Origin: Aquarana catesbeiana
Lineage: Eukaryota > Chordata > Amphibia > Anura > Ranidae
Length of the DNA: 64,000 bases
Reading direction: 5' to 3'
NCBI RefSeq assembly: GCF_042186555.1
Contig: NC_133327.1
Coordinates: 331,460,495 to 331,524,494, forward strand
Numbering within the stretch: the stretch's first letter is position 1; every line of letters starts with the position of its first letter. Under the pieces are notes generated by a model. It saw only the letters and a program-made list of their open reading frames with translations. It searched no databases and was not told the DNA's origin. The translations under genes and the position numbers were made by a program. Below, piece by piece: positions 31,845 to 43,300 of this stretch.

Positions 31845-33100
31845 GCGTGTCCTTAAACTTTTAATTTCTAATTTCACCACCCCCTAAAATGTAACAATGT
31901 GCCATCAGAGGGGGTGAGCAATCTGATAAGTGTGCCTTTCCATATTATTGATTCAAGAAGATTTCAATTATTTAATGTTATACTGATGCTGGGCAATAAT
32001 GTTTTAGAGTATATTGTTCTTGCAATGTTCTTTTATAAATTACTGAGTTTTGTTTTCTTGTTTGATTCCCCAGTTTCCTTCAACGCCACAGGAATGGCAG
32101 ACTGTGGCATCCCATTTTGCCACCCGTTGGGACTTTCCCAATTGTGGAGGGGCTATAGATGGGAAACATGTCCACATCGTGCCACCACCCCATTCGGGGT
32201 CATACTATTTTAATTATAAGGGGTTCCATAGTATTGTCTTAATGGCGGTGGTGTCGGCACAATATGAATTTCTCTATGTGGACGTGGGGAAGAATGGCCG
32301 GATGTCAGATGGAGGAGTATTTGCCCAGACGGAGTTCTGCCAGCGTCTCCAGAGTGGTGGCCTGGGATTGCCACCTGATGCGGATAACGTGGAAGGACTC
32401 CCCTTTGTCTTCATAGCAGATGAAGCCTTCGCTCTGAGCAAGCACTTCATGAGGCCATTCCCCCAAAAAACCCTCACGCGAGAAGAGTTGTTGAGCATGC
32501 TTTTGGGATTCTGGCCAGCCGGTTCCGCCTGTTTCAGACATCCATAAACCTGGCGGAATACAAACTTAATTACATCATTTTAGCGTGCTGCATCCTGCAC
32601 AACTTTTTGAACAAACATTCTACAAATTATATTGTGCCAGTTGGGCCTGAGGCCGGACTTATTAGTGACAATCTGATGGGCCTGGATACTGTCCCCCAAA
32701 GTGCCCGTCAAGTTCGAGATCAATATGTCAATTATTTTATGGGTAGGGGGGGCCATTGCAATGCCCCAGGATATTTAATTTCTCAAAATAAAAAATCTTG
32801 AATTATATTTATTGCTTGCCTTTCTTTTTGGCTTTCTCCTAGGTTATCGTAGAGCACTTGTAGTGCCAAGTGTATTTTCCTTGACTAAATAAGCACCATT
32901 GTCACTGTAAACAACTATTTTAAATTTAAACAAACTGATACTGAGCATTGAAATAGCAAACCACACATTTAGTTAATTACTAAACAGATGTTTTAATATT
33001 CTGTGTACATTCACTTATGCATTTGTAAAAAATGTTGATAGTCAAAAAAAAAATCTATATATTTACAAATTTGGAACAATATAATTAGGTCATTTTTTTT

Positions 33101-33103
<3 letters not shown>

Positions 33104-33178
<75 letters not shown>
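33104..33178. repeat. (AT)n microsatellite
   Basis: About 37 uninterrupted AT dinucleotides downstream of the transposase. Confidence 0.97.
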
Positions 33179-33182
<4 letters not shown>

Positions 33183-33265
33183 TGGGTTTTAACAAACAGG
33201 CCTCTTTTTTTTGGGGGGTTTTTTAAAATCAGGCCTCTATTTTTTTGTTTTGTTTCTTAAAAACA

Positions 33266-33267
<2 letters not shown>

Positions 33268-33348
<81 letters not shown>
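33268..33348. repeat. (AT)n microsatellite, second tract
   Basis: About 40 AT dinucleotides. Flanking AAAACAGGC(C/A) words repeat on both sides, so the local sequence itself looks duplicated. The Ile/Tyr-repeat reading frame across it is an artefact. Confidence 0.97.
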
Positions 33349-33353
<5 letters not shown>

Positions 33354-33502
33354 TTTTAAAAACAGGCCTCTATTTTTTTAAGATTTTTTTATTTAAACAG
33401 GCATATAATTTATACCAAAGAAAAAAGAGAAGGCCCAGAATAGGGTCAGCAAACAAGGAAATGAAGAACATGATCTATGTTTTTTGGGTTGAAAAAGGGC
33501 AT

Positions 33503-33819
33503 TTAGATTCGACCCAAAACATCAATCATGTTCTTCATTTCCTGCTGCATACGATCCAGCCGATTCCGCATTTGATCAATCTCCACATTCCAGGCCATTA
33601 TTTGACCAATTAGTCGTTGGCCACTGTCTGTGGTAAAATGTTCACTCAGACCTAAAATTGAATGAAAAAAAGATGTGTTTAGAAATATGCAGACATACAT
33701 AGATTACCTTACCATAAGCTGGTGTCTCAGACACTGACCTGGTGGGGTGCCCATGTTGCATACTTCATCAACATCCTCGGGGGTGGCGCTGTTGCTTGAG
33801 TCAAGCACAACCAGATCAC
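33503..33819 (-). pseudogene. Harbinger Myb-like accessory gene, last two exons
   Basis: The last exon (33651 down to 33503) follows the acceptor ATTTTAG and encodes LSEHFTTDSGQRLIGQIMAW, then a coiled-coil-like RNRLDRMQQEMKNMIDVLGRI and stop. The preceding exon (33819 down to 33739) encodes GDLVVLDSSNSATPEDVDEV and MGTPPG, with donor GTCAGT. Its acceptor TTGCAG is now at 37301-37306, across the L2 insertion. Accessory Myb-like proteins of Harbinger elements help target the transposase to terminal repeats. A homologous exon is at 58175. The Myb domain itself is not on this side of the array. Confidence 0.7.
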
Positions 33820-33821
33820 CT

Positions 33822-36800
33822 AAAATAGAGTTTTATTATTATTATTATTATTATACAGGATTTATATAGCACCGACAGTTTACGCAGCGCTTTACAACAT
33901 TAGGGTCTGACAGTACAAGTACAATACAATTCAATACAGGAGGAATCAGAGGGCCCTGCTCAATCTAGGAGGGAGGGTCAAGTGATACAAAAGGGTAATA
34001 GCTGTGGGGGATGAGCTAATGGAGAAAATAGTGCAGTTGTTAGATGGAGGCAGGATAGGCTTCTCTGAAGAGGAAAGTTTTCAGGGATCGCCTAAAAGTG
34101 GATAAAGTTGGAGACAGTCTGACAGATTGGGGTAGGGAATTCCAGAGGATGGGCGAGGCTCGGGAGAAGTCCTGGAGGCGGATATGGGAGGAGATGATGA
34201 GGGAGCTAGAGAGCAGGAGGTCTTGGGAGGAACGGAGATGGCGATTAGGTTGGTATTTTGAGACTAGGTTAGTGATGTAGCTGGGGGCAGAGTTGTGGAT
34301 GGCTTTGTAACTTATTCTTAGTATTTTGAATTTAATTCGTTGGGCGAGTGGTAGCCAATGGAGGGATTGGCAGAGAGGGGTAGCAGACACTGAGCGGTTT
34401 GTAAGGTGGATGAGTCTGGCAGCAGCATTCATGATGGACTGAAGGGGGGATAGTCTGTTTAAAGGTAAGCCAATGAGGAGTGAGTTGCAGTAGTCAAGGC
34501 GAGAGATAACCAGGGAGTGAATCAGGAGCTTTGTGGTTTCATTGGTTAGAAAGGGACGTAGTTTAGAGATGTTGCGGAGGTTGAGGCGGCAAGCTTTGGA
34601 AAGTGATTGGATGTGGGGCTGAAAGGAGAGTTCAGAATCCAGGATAACACCTAGTACCCTGACATGTGGGGACGGGTGGATGGTTTTGCCATTGCTCTTG
34701 ACAGAGAAGTCGGGGGAAGAGGAACAAGGGGGAGGAAATATTATAAGCTCGGTTTTGGACAAGTTGAGTTTGAGGAAGTGGTGTGACATCCATACAGATA
34801 TGTCGGTTAGTAAGTTAGTGATGCGTGAGGAGACTCATGGAGTGAGTTGAGGGGTGGAGAGATAGATTTGTGTGTCATCAGCATAGAAATGATATTGAAA
34901 GCTGTGAGAGGCTATCAGCTGACCCAGGGAAGAGGTGTAGATTGAAAATAAAAGAGGTCCAAGAACAGAACCTTGGGGGACCCCAACAGAGAAGGGAAGA
35001 GGAGTGGAGGAAGTAGAATTGTAAGTGACACTGAAGGTGCGTTGGGATAGGTAGGATGAGAGCCACTGAAGAGCACAGTCACGGAGACCGAGGGAGTAAA
35101 GTTTTTTTTTGAGGAGGGGGTGGTCAACCGTGTCAAAGGCAGCTGAAAGATCCAGAAGTAGGAGTACAGAATAGTGTCCATTGGTTTTTGCAGTTAGTAG
35201 GTCATTTGTGAGTTTTAAAAGAGCAGTTTCTGTGGAGTGTTGAGGGCGAAATCCAGATTGAAGGGGATCAAGAAGGTTGTTTTTAATGAGGTGATCACTC
35301 AGTTGGTTGTAAACCAGGCGTTCAAGGAGTTTAGAGAAAAAGGGGAGCAAGGAGATTGGGCGTAGGTTGTTAAGATTGGTAGGGTCCAAGGACAGCTTTT
35401 TGAGTATGGGGGTAACCAGTGCATGTTTTAGAGCATTGGGGAAGATGCCAGAGGTGAGGGAGAGATTGAAGATGTGGGTTAGAGAGTGTAGGATGGGGTC
35501 AGAGGGTGACCGTAGCATTTGAGAGGGAATAGGGTCCAGGGTACAGGTGGTTAGGTGGGCGATAGAAAGGAGTTTAGCAACTTCATCTGTAGTAGTAGAT
35601 TTGAATAGGGGGAGTGTCAGTTGTATCTGTTGACATGGGGTCTTAGCTGGGGGAGATACCTGTAGAATAGAGATTTCATCACGGATTGTATCAATCTTGT
35701 TTTTGAAGTGATTAGCGATTTCGATTTCCTGGGCAGTGAGTAAGTCAGTGGGTGGAGGCGGTGGAGGACAAAGTAGAGAGTTGAAGGTAGAGAAGAGTTT
35801 ACGGGGATTGGATGAGAAAGTGTTAATAAGAGTTGTAAAATAGGTTTGCTTGGCAGTGTGGAGGAAAGCATAGTATATTTGGAGGGCAGATTTGTATTGG
35901 TTGAAGTCTTTGAGAGACTTAGTCTTGTGCCACAGACGCTCAAGAGCGCGACTACGTTTTTTGAGAATTTTAGTGTCATCTGTTTGCCAGGGTTGTAGGG
36001 GTCGAGGCCTGATTCTGCGTGTAGTGAGGGGAGCGAGCTTATCCAGGGTGGAGGACAGAGATTTATTGTAGATGGACATGGCTTGGTTGGGGCAGGACAG
36101 GGGAGAGATTTTGTCACAGAGGTGGTCAGTAGCAGAATAGAGGAGACAGGAGTTGAAGTTGCGAAAGTTTCTACGGGTGATGGTTAGGCGATTGGAGGGA
36201 AAGGTGGTGGAAGACAGGGGGAGAGAGAAACTAATAAGGTGGTGGTCCGAGAGAGGAAAAGGATTGTTTGAGAAGTTGCATGGAGTGCATAGGTAGGAGA
36301 ATACAAGGTCAAGGGTGTTGCCATCAGAGTGAGTAGAAGCCTGTACCCATTGCTTCAGGTCAAATGAAGAGGTTAGACTAAGAAGTTTAGAAGTAGCAGG
36401 AGTGTTTGTATTAGCAGGGATGTTGAAATCACCGAGAAGGATTGTGGGAATATCCGAAGAGAGAAAGTAGGGTAGCCAGGCAGAAAATTCATCAAGGAAA
36501 GTCGATAATGGTCCAGGGGGCCGATAGATCACAGCAATTCTTAGGGAAGTTGGAGAGAATAGACGTATACAGTGGGCTTCAAATGATGAGAGGGAAAAAG
36601 AGGGAGGAGGGAGGAGGGTGAATAACCTGGAAGGTGCTCTGGGGGGATAGGAGGAATCCCACTCCACCTCCCTTGCGTCCATTAGGCCTAGGGGAGTGAG
36701 TCCAGTGAAGGCCACCCTGGGAGAGGGAAGCAGGAGAAGGGGTGTCATATTCGTGGAGCCAGGTTTCGGTGAGAGCAAGTAGATTAAAGGAATTAGTGAC

Positions 36801-37293
36801 AAAGAGGTCATGAACAGCAGTGAGTTTGTTGCAGACAGAGCGGGCGTTCAAGAGGGCACAGGAGAGAGGGAGGCTGGCGTTGGGAAGAAGAGGAATGGAG
36901 ACTAAATTGTGTAGATTGTGACTACTGCCAGAGGGTGTAGGGTGATGGTGATGGGTGTGTTGGGCACAGTTAAATAAGGGAGGCCCAGGGTTTGGGGAAA
37001 TATCTCCAGCGATTAGGAGAAGCAGAAGAGTGAGGGAGGTAATATGAGAATATGATTTGTATGAGGGGACATGCTTTAGTATCCTGGGGGGTATGTTAGC
37101 AAGTGGGCTTAGAGTTAGAAAGAGGTGATGAGTGCAGTAGTAGGGGGAGGGGAGAAGTGAGGGTGACATGTACAGATTGTGTGGTGGAGCAGAGGGATGT
37201 AGAGAAGAGAGCTTGAGGAGAGAGGCTGCAATTGTGAAGAGGAGGAGAGGTAAAGAGAGCATGTTTCAGAGAAGGTGAGATAATATGAAAATG
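33822..37293 (-). mobile_element. L2-clade LINE, nearly full ORF2, 9-bp target duplication
   Basis: AGATCACCT flanks the element at 33813-33821 and 37294-37302. The 3' end carries a (TTA)n tail at 33831-33854. The 3.47-kb length, the ORF that starts close to the 5' end and the preserved catalytic motifs suggest a comparatively recent copy. The insertion hit the intron/exon border of the Myb-like gene. Confidence 0.93.
34040..37262 (-). pseudogene. L2 ORF2 (2A-like leader, endonuclease, reverse transcriptase)
   Basis: From the ATG at 37262, a hydrophobic leader is followed by LLLIAGDISPNPGPP (GDISPNPGP at 37007-36981), a 2A-like motif. The endonuclease has LNARSVCNKLTAVHDLF, LTETWLHEY, ILLGDFNIP and LSDHHLISF. 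The RT has PISLLPFFSKLLERLVYNQL, SGFRPQHSTETAL, LLDLSAAFDTVDHPLL, VGVPQGSVLGPLLFSIY and FYADDTQIY with both Asp residues. The C-terminal part continues from 34789 to 34040 (LSKTELIIFPPP...VLGVILDSELSFQPHI). Only two lesions are evident: a one-base shift near 36600 in a CTCCTCCC tract and a TGA at ~34832. It is otherwise the best-preserved LINE here. Confidence 0.92.
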
Positions 37294-37340
37294 AGATCAC
37301 CTGCAATCTGCTATGGTTAGCTTTGTGCAAATCGCTGAAG

Positions 37341-40300
37341 TGCAAGAGCAGAAGTGTCACTTTTTTTCAGAACCCCACTTCTTTGGAAGAACCCCCTGTA
37401 TGTGCAGCCCCCTGTATGTGCTCCCCCGTAAAGAAGGCCTTGTTATATACTGTGTTGGGTGTGGATGGAATCTGGCAATTAATCAATTAGGAGGGCATAT
37501 TAGGAACACAGCAAGCAGGGCATAACTTTCACACCACAATCAAACTGCAAGGGGACTAAAAGGCCAAAATTGTAAAGATAAGGAAACCCATAATTTAGGT
37601 AAGACTTAATGGCTAAATAAACATTGAAATAATGTGAGCATGGCTACAGATGGAGTTGAGACAGCGGTGACAAACAGATTTACCAAAAATGTATATAAGC
37701 GGTCAGTCAATTTTCAGTTTGCAGGACATGGAAATATAAAACGCAGATTACATGTGAAGAGAGAAGAAAATGTTCAGATGAATGCTGCAAGAGCAGAAGT
37801 GTCACTTTTTTTCAGAACCCCACTTCTTTGGAAGAACCCCCTGTATGTGCAGCCCCCTGTATGTGCTCCCCCGTAAAGAAGGCCTTGTTATATACTGTGT
37901 TGGGTGTGGATGGAATCTGGCAATTAATCAATTAGGAGGGCATATTAGGAACACAGCAAGCAGGGCATAACTTTCACACCACAATCAAACTGCAAGGGGA
38001 CTAAAAGGCCAAAATTGTAAAGATAAGGAAACCCATAATTTAGGTAAGACTTAATGGCTAAATAAACATTGAAATAATGTGAGCATGGCTACAGATGGAG
38101 TTGAGACAGCGGTGACAAACAGATTTACCAAAAATGTATATAAGCGGTCAGTCAATTTTCAGTTTGCAGGACATGGAAATATAAACGCAGATTACCAAAA
38201 ATGTATATAAGCGGTCAGTCAATTTTCAGTTTGCAGGACATGGGAATATAAACGCAGATTACCAAAAATGTATATAAGCGGTCAGTCAATTTTCAATTTG
38301 CAGGACATGGGAATATAAACGCAGATTACCAAAAATGTATATAAGCGGTCAGTCAATTTTCAGTTTGCAGGACATGGGAATATAAACGCAGATTACATGT
38401 GAAGAGAGAAGAAAATGTTCAGATGAATGCTGCAAGAGCAGAAGTGTCACTTTTTTTCAGAACCCCACTTCTTTGGAAGAACCCCCTGTATGTGCAGCCC
38501 CCTGTATGTGCTCCCCCGTAAAGAAGGCCTTGTTATATACTGTGTTGGGTGTGGATGGAATCTGGCAATTAATCAATTAGGAGGGCATATTAGGAACACA
38601 GCAAGCAGGGCATAACTTTCACACCACAATCAAACTGCAAGGGGACTAAAAGGCCAAAATTGTAAAGATAAGGAAACCCATAATTTAGGTAAGACTTAAT
38701 GGCTAAATAAACATTGAAATAATGTGAGCATGGCTACAGATGGAGTTGAGACAGCGGTGACAAACAGATTTACCAAAAATGTATATAAGCGGTCAGTCAA
38801 TTTTCAATTTGCAGGACATGGGAATATAAACGCAGATTACCAAAAATGTATATAAGCGGTCAGTCAATTTTCAGTTTGCAGGACATGGGAATATAACGCA
38901 GATTACCAAAAATGTATATAAGCGGTCAGTCAATTTTCAGTTTGCAGGACATGGGAATATAAACGCAGATTACCAAAAATGTATATAAGCGGTCAGTCAA
39001 TTTTCAGTTTGCAGGACATGGGAATATAAAACGCAGATTACATGTGAAGAGAGAAGAAAATGTTCAGATGAATGCTGCAAGAGCAGAAGTGTCACTTTTT
39101 TTCAGAACCCCACTTCTTTGGAAGAACCCCCTGTATGTGCAGCCCCCTGTATGTGCTCCCCCGTAAAGAAGGCCTTGTTATATACTGTGTTGGGTGTGGA
39201 TGGAATCTGGCAATTAATCAATTAGGAGGGCATATTAGGAACACAGCAAGCAGGGCATAACTTTCACACCACAATCAAACTGCAAGGGGACTAAAAGGCC
39301 AAAATTGTAAAGATAAGGAAACCCATAATTTAGGTAAGACTTAATGGCTAAATAAACATTGAAATAATGTGAGCATGGCTACAGATGGAGTTGAGACAGC
39401 GGTGACAAACAGATTTACCAAAAATGTATATAAGCGGTCAGTCAATTTTCAGTTTGCAGGACATGGAAATATAAACGCAGATTACCAAAAATGTATATAA
39501 GCGGTCAGTCAATTTTCAGTTTGCAGGACATGGGAATATAAACGCAGATTACCAAAAATGTATATAAGCGGTCAGTCAATTTTCAATTTGCAGGACATGG
39601 GAATATAAACGCAGATTACCAAAAATGTATATAAGCGGTCAGTCAATTTTCAGTTTGCAGGACATGGGAATATAAACGCAGATTACATGTGAAGAGAGAA
39701 GAAAATGTTCAGATGAATGCTGCAAGAGCAGAAGTGTCACTTTTTTTCAGAACCCCACTTCTTTGGAAGAACCCCCTGTATGTGCAGCCCCCTGTATGTG
39801 CTCCCCCGTAAAGAAGGCCTTGTTATATACTGTGTTGGGTGTGGATGGAATCTGGCAATTAATCAATTAGGAGGGCATATTAGGAACACAGCAAGCAGGG
39901 CATAACTTTCACACCACAATCAAACTGCAAGGGGACTAAAAGGCCAAAATTGTAAAGATAAGGAAACCCATAATTTAGGTAAGACTTAATGGCTAAATAA
40001 ACATTGAAATAATGTGAGCATGGCTACAGATGGAGTTGAGACAGCGGTGACAAACAGATTTACCAAAAATGTATATAAGCGGTCAGTCAATTTTCAGTTT
40101 GCAGGACATGGAAATATAAACGCAGATTACCAAAAATGTATATAAGCGGTCAGTCAATTTTCAGTTTGCAGGACATGGGAATATAAACGCAGATTACCAA
40201 AAATGTATATAAGCGGTCAGTCAATTTTCAATTTGCAGGACATGGGAATATAAACGCAGATTACCAAAAATGTATATAAGCGGTCAGTCAATTTTCAGTT

Positions 40301-43300
40301 TGCAGGACATGGGAATATAAACGCAGATTACATGTGAAGAGAGAAGAAAATGTTCAGATGAATGCTGCAAGAGCAGAAGTGTCACTTTTTTTCAGAACCC
40401 CACTTCTTTGGAAGAACCCCCTGTATGTGCAGCCCCCTGTATGTGCTCCCCCGTAAAGAAGGCCTTGTTATATACTGTGTTGGGTGTGGATGGAATCTGG
40501 CAATTAATCAATTAGGAGGGCATATTAGGAACACAGCAAGCAGGGCATAACTTTCACACCACAATCAAACTGCAAGGGGACTAAAAGGCCAAAATTGTAA
40601 AGATAAGGAAACCCATAATTTAGGTAAGACTTAATGGCTAAATAAACATTGAAATAATGTGAGCATGGCTACAGATGGAGTTGAGACAGCGGTGACAAAC
40701 AGATTTACCAAAAATGTATATAAGCGGTCAGTCAATTTTCAGTTTGCAGGACATGGAAATATAAACGCAGATTACCAAAAATGTATATAAGCGGTCAGTC
40801 AATTTTCAGTTTGCAGGACATGGGAATATAAACGCAGATTACCAAAAATGTATATAAGCGGTCAGTCAATTTTCAATTTGCAGGACATGGGAATATAAAC
40901 GCAGATTACCAAAAATGTATATAAGCGGTCAGTCAATTTTCAGTTTGCAGGACATGGGAATATAAACGCAGATTACATGTGAAGAGAGAAGAAAATGTTC
41001 AGATGAATGCTGCAAGAGCAGAAGTGTCACTTTTTTTCAGAACCCCACTTCTTTGGAAGAACCCCCTGTATGTGCAGCCCCCTGTATGTGCTCCCCCGTA
41101 AAGAAGGCCTTGTTATATACTGTGTTGGGTGTGGATGGAATCTGGCAATTAATCAATTAGGAGGGCATATTAGGAACACAGCAAGCAGGGCATAACTTTC
41201 ACACCACAATCAAACTGCAAGGGGACTAAAAGGCCAAAATTGTAAAGATAAGGAAACCCATAATTTAGGTAAGACTTAATGGCTAAATAAACATTGAAAT
41301 AATGTGAGCATGGCTACAGATGGAGTTGAGACAGCGGTGACAAACAGATTTACCAAAAATGTATATAAGCGGTCAGTCAATTTTCAGTTTGCAGGACATG
41401 GAAATATAAACGCAGATTACCAAAAATGTATATAAGCGGTCAGTCAATTTTCAGTTTGCAGGACATGGGAATATAAACGCAGATTACCAAAAATGTATAT
41501 AAGCGGTCAGTCAATTTTCAATTTGCAGGACATGGGAATATAAACGCAGATTACCAAAAATGTATATAAGCGGTCAGTCAATTTTCAGTTTGCAGGACAT
41601 GGGAATATAAACGCAGATTACCAAAAATGTATATAAGCGGTCAGTCAATTTTCAATTTGCAGGACATGGGAATATAAACGCAGATTACCAAAAATGTATA
41701 TAAGCGGTCAGTCAATTTTCAGTTTGCAGGACATGGGAATATAACGCAGATTACCAAAAATGTATATAAGCGGTCAGTCAATTTTCAGTTTGCAGGACAT
41801 GGGAATATAAACGCAGATTACCAAAAATGTATATAAGCGGTCAGTCAATTTTCAGTTTGCAGGACATGGGAATATAAAACGCAGATTACATGTGAAGAGA
41901 GAAGAAAATGTTCAGATGAATGCTGCAAGAGCAGAAGTGTCACTTTTTTTCAGAACCCCACTTCTTTGGAAGAACCCCCTGTATGTGCAGCCCCCTGTAT
42001 GTGCTCCCCCGTAAAGAAGGCCTTGTTATATACTGTGTTGGGTGTGGATGGAATCTGGCAATTAATCAATTAGGAGGGCATATTAGGAACACAGCAAGCA
42101 GGGCATAACTTTCACACCACAATCAAACTGCAAGGGGACTAAAAGGCCAAAATTGTAAAGATAAGGAAACCCATAATTTAGGTAAGACTTAATGGCTAAA
42201 TAAACATTGAAATAATGTGAGCATGGCTACAGATGGAGTTGAGACAGCGGTGACAAACAGATTTACCAAAAATGTATATAAGCGGTCAGTCAATTTTCAG
42301 TTTGCAGGACATGGAAATATAAACGCAGATTACCAAAAATGTATATAAGCGGTCAGTCAATTTTCAGTTTGCAGGACATGGGAATATAAACGCAGATTAC
42401 CAAAAATGTATATAAGCGGTCAGTCAATTTTCAATTTGCAGGACATGGGAATATAAACGCAGATTACCAAAAATGTATATAAGCGGTCAGTCAATTTTCA
42501 GTTTGCAGGACATGGGAATATAAACGCAGATTACATGTGAAGAGAGAAGAAAATGTTCAGATGAATGCTGCAAGAGCAGAAGTGTCACTTTTTTTCAGAA
42601 CCCCACTTCTTTGGAAGAACCCCCTGTATGTGCAGCCCCCTGTATGTGCTCCCCCGTAAAGAAGGCCTTGTTATATACTGTGTTGGGTGTGGATGGAATC
42701 TGGCAATTAATCAATTAGGAGGGCATATTAGGAACACAGCAAGCAGGGCATAACTTTCACACCACAATCAAACTGCAAGGGGACTAAAAGGCCAAAATTG
42801 TAAAGATAAGGAAACCCATAATTTAGGTAAGACTTAATGGCTAAATAAACATTGAAATAATGTGAGCATGGCTACAGATGGAGTTGAGACAGCGGTGACA
42901 AACAGATTTACCAAAAATGTATATAAGCGGTCAGTCAATTTTCAGTTTGCAGGACATGGAAATATAAACGCAGATTACCAAAAATGTATATAAGCGGTCA
43001 GTCAATTTTCAGTTTGCAGGACATGGGAATATAAACGCAGATTACCAAAAATGTATATAAGCGGTCAGTCAATTTTCAATTTGCAGGACATGGGAATATA
43101 AACGCAGATTACCAAAAATGTATATAAGCGGTCAGTCAATTTTCAGTTTGCAGGACATGGGAATATAAACGCAGATTACCAAAAATGTATATAAGCGGTC
43201 AGTCAATTTTCAATTTGCAGGACATGGGAATATAAACGCAGATTACCAAAAATGTATATAAGCGGTCAGTCAATTTTCAGTTTGCAGGACATGGGAATAT

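Larger units (their letters stand above)
30660..32801 (+). pseudogene. HARBI1-like Harbinger transposase, two exons, frameshifted
   Basis: Exon 1 (30660-31070) encodes MLPVRTRRRARALYVLG...RNFLRMTDPIFDHLLALLTPYI...SPQALGIIIPETCSAII and ends at GTAAGA. Exon 2 starts at 32074 after a pyrimidine tract and CCCCAG, joining in phase: FPSTPQEWQTVASHF, CGGAIDGKHV (first catalytic Asp), YNKGF-like NYKGFHSIVLMAV, VGKNGRMSDGGVF and VFIADEAFAL (second Asp). Near 32478 a small deletion shifts the frame. The third acidic residue is then read as VVEHAFGILASRFRLFQT in the new frame, which runs to a stop at 32801. Exon 1 also seems to lack ~15 residues between LRYF and SPQALG compared with what I expect of the family. 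The DDE triad is therefore present in the DNA but not in one frame. Confidence 0.9.
30162..33821 (+). mobile_element. Harbinger-type transposon, transposase side
   Basis: The left end is TGCCGCGAACACACGGTCGG, preceded by TAA (30159-30161). Inward are the promoter (30310-30347), the spliced HARBI1-like transposase (30660-32801), two long AT microsatellites and, on the opposite strand, the last exons of a Myb-like accessory gene (33503-33819). The right end is not found: the element is broken by the L2 at 33822 and then by the 37-58 kb array. It continues as a 38-bp intron remnant at 37303-37340. Confidence 0.85.

Noticed and set aside
33245..33613. 122-aa frame with a long Ile/Tyr repeat
   Set aside because: It is the translation of an (AT)n microsatellite.
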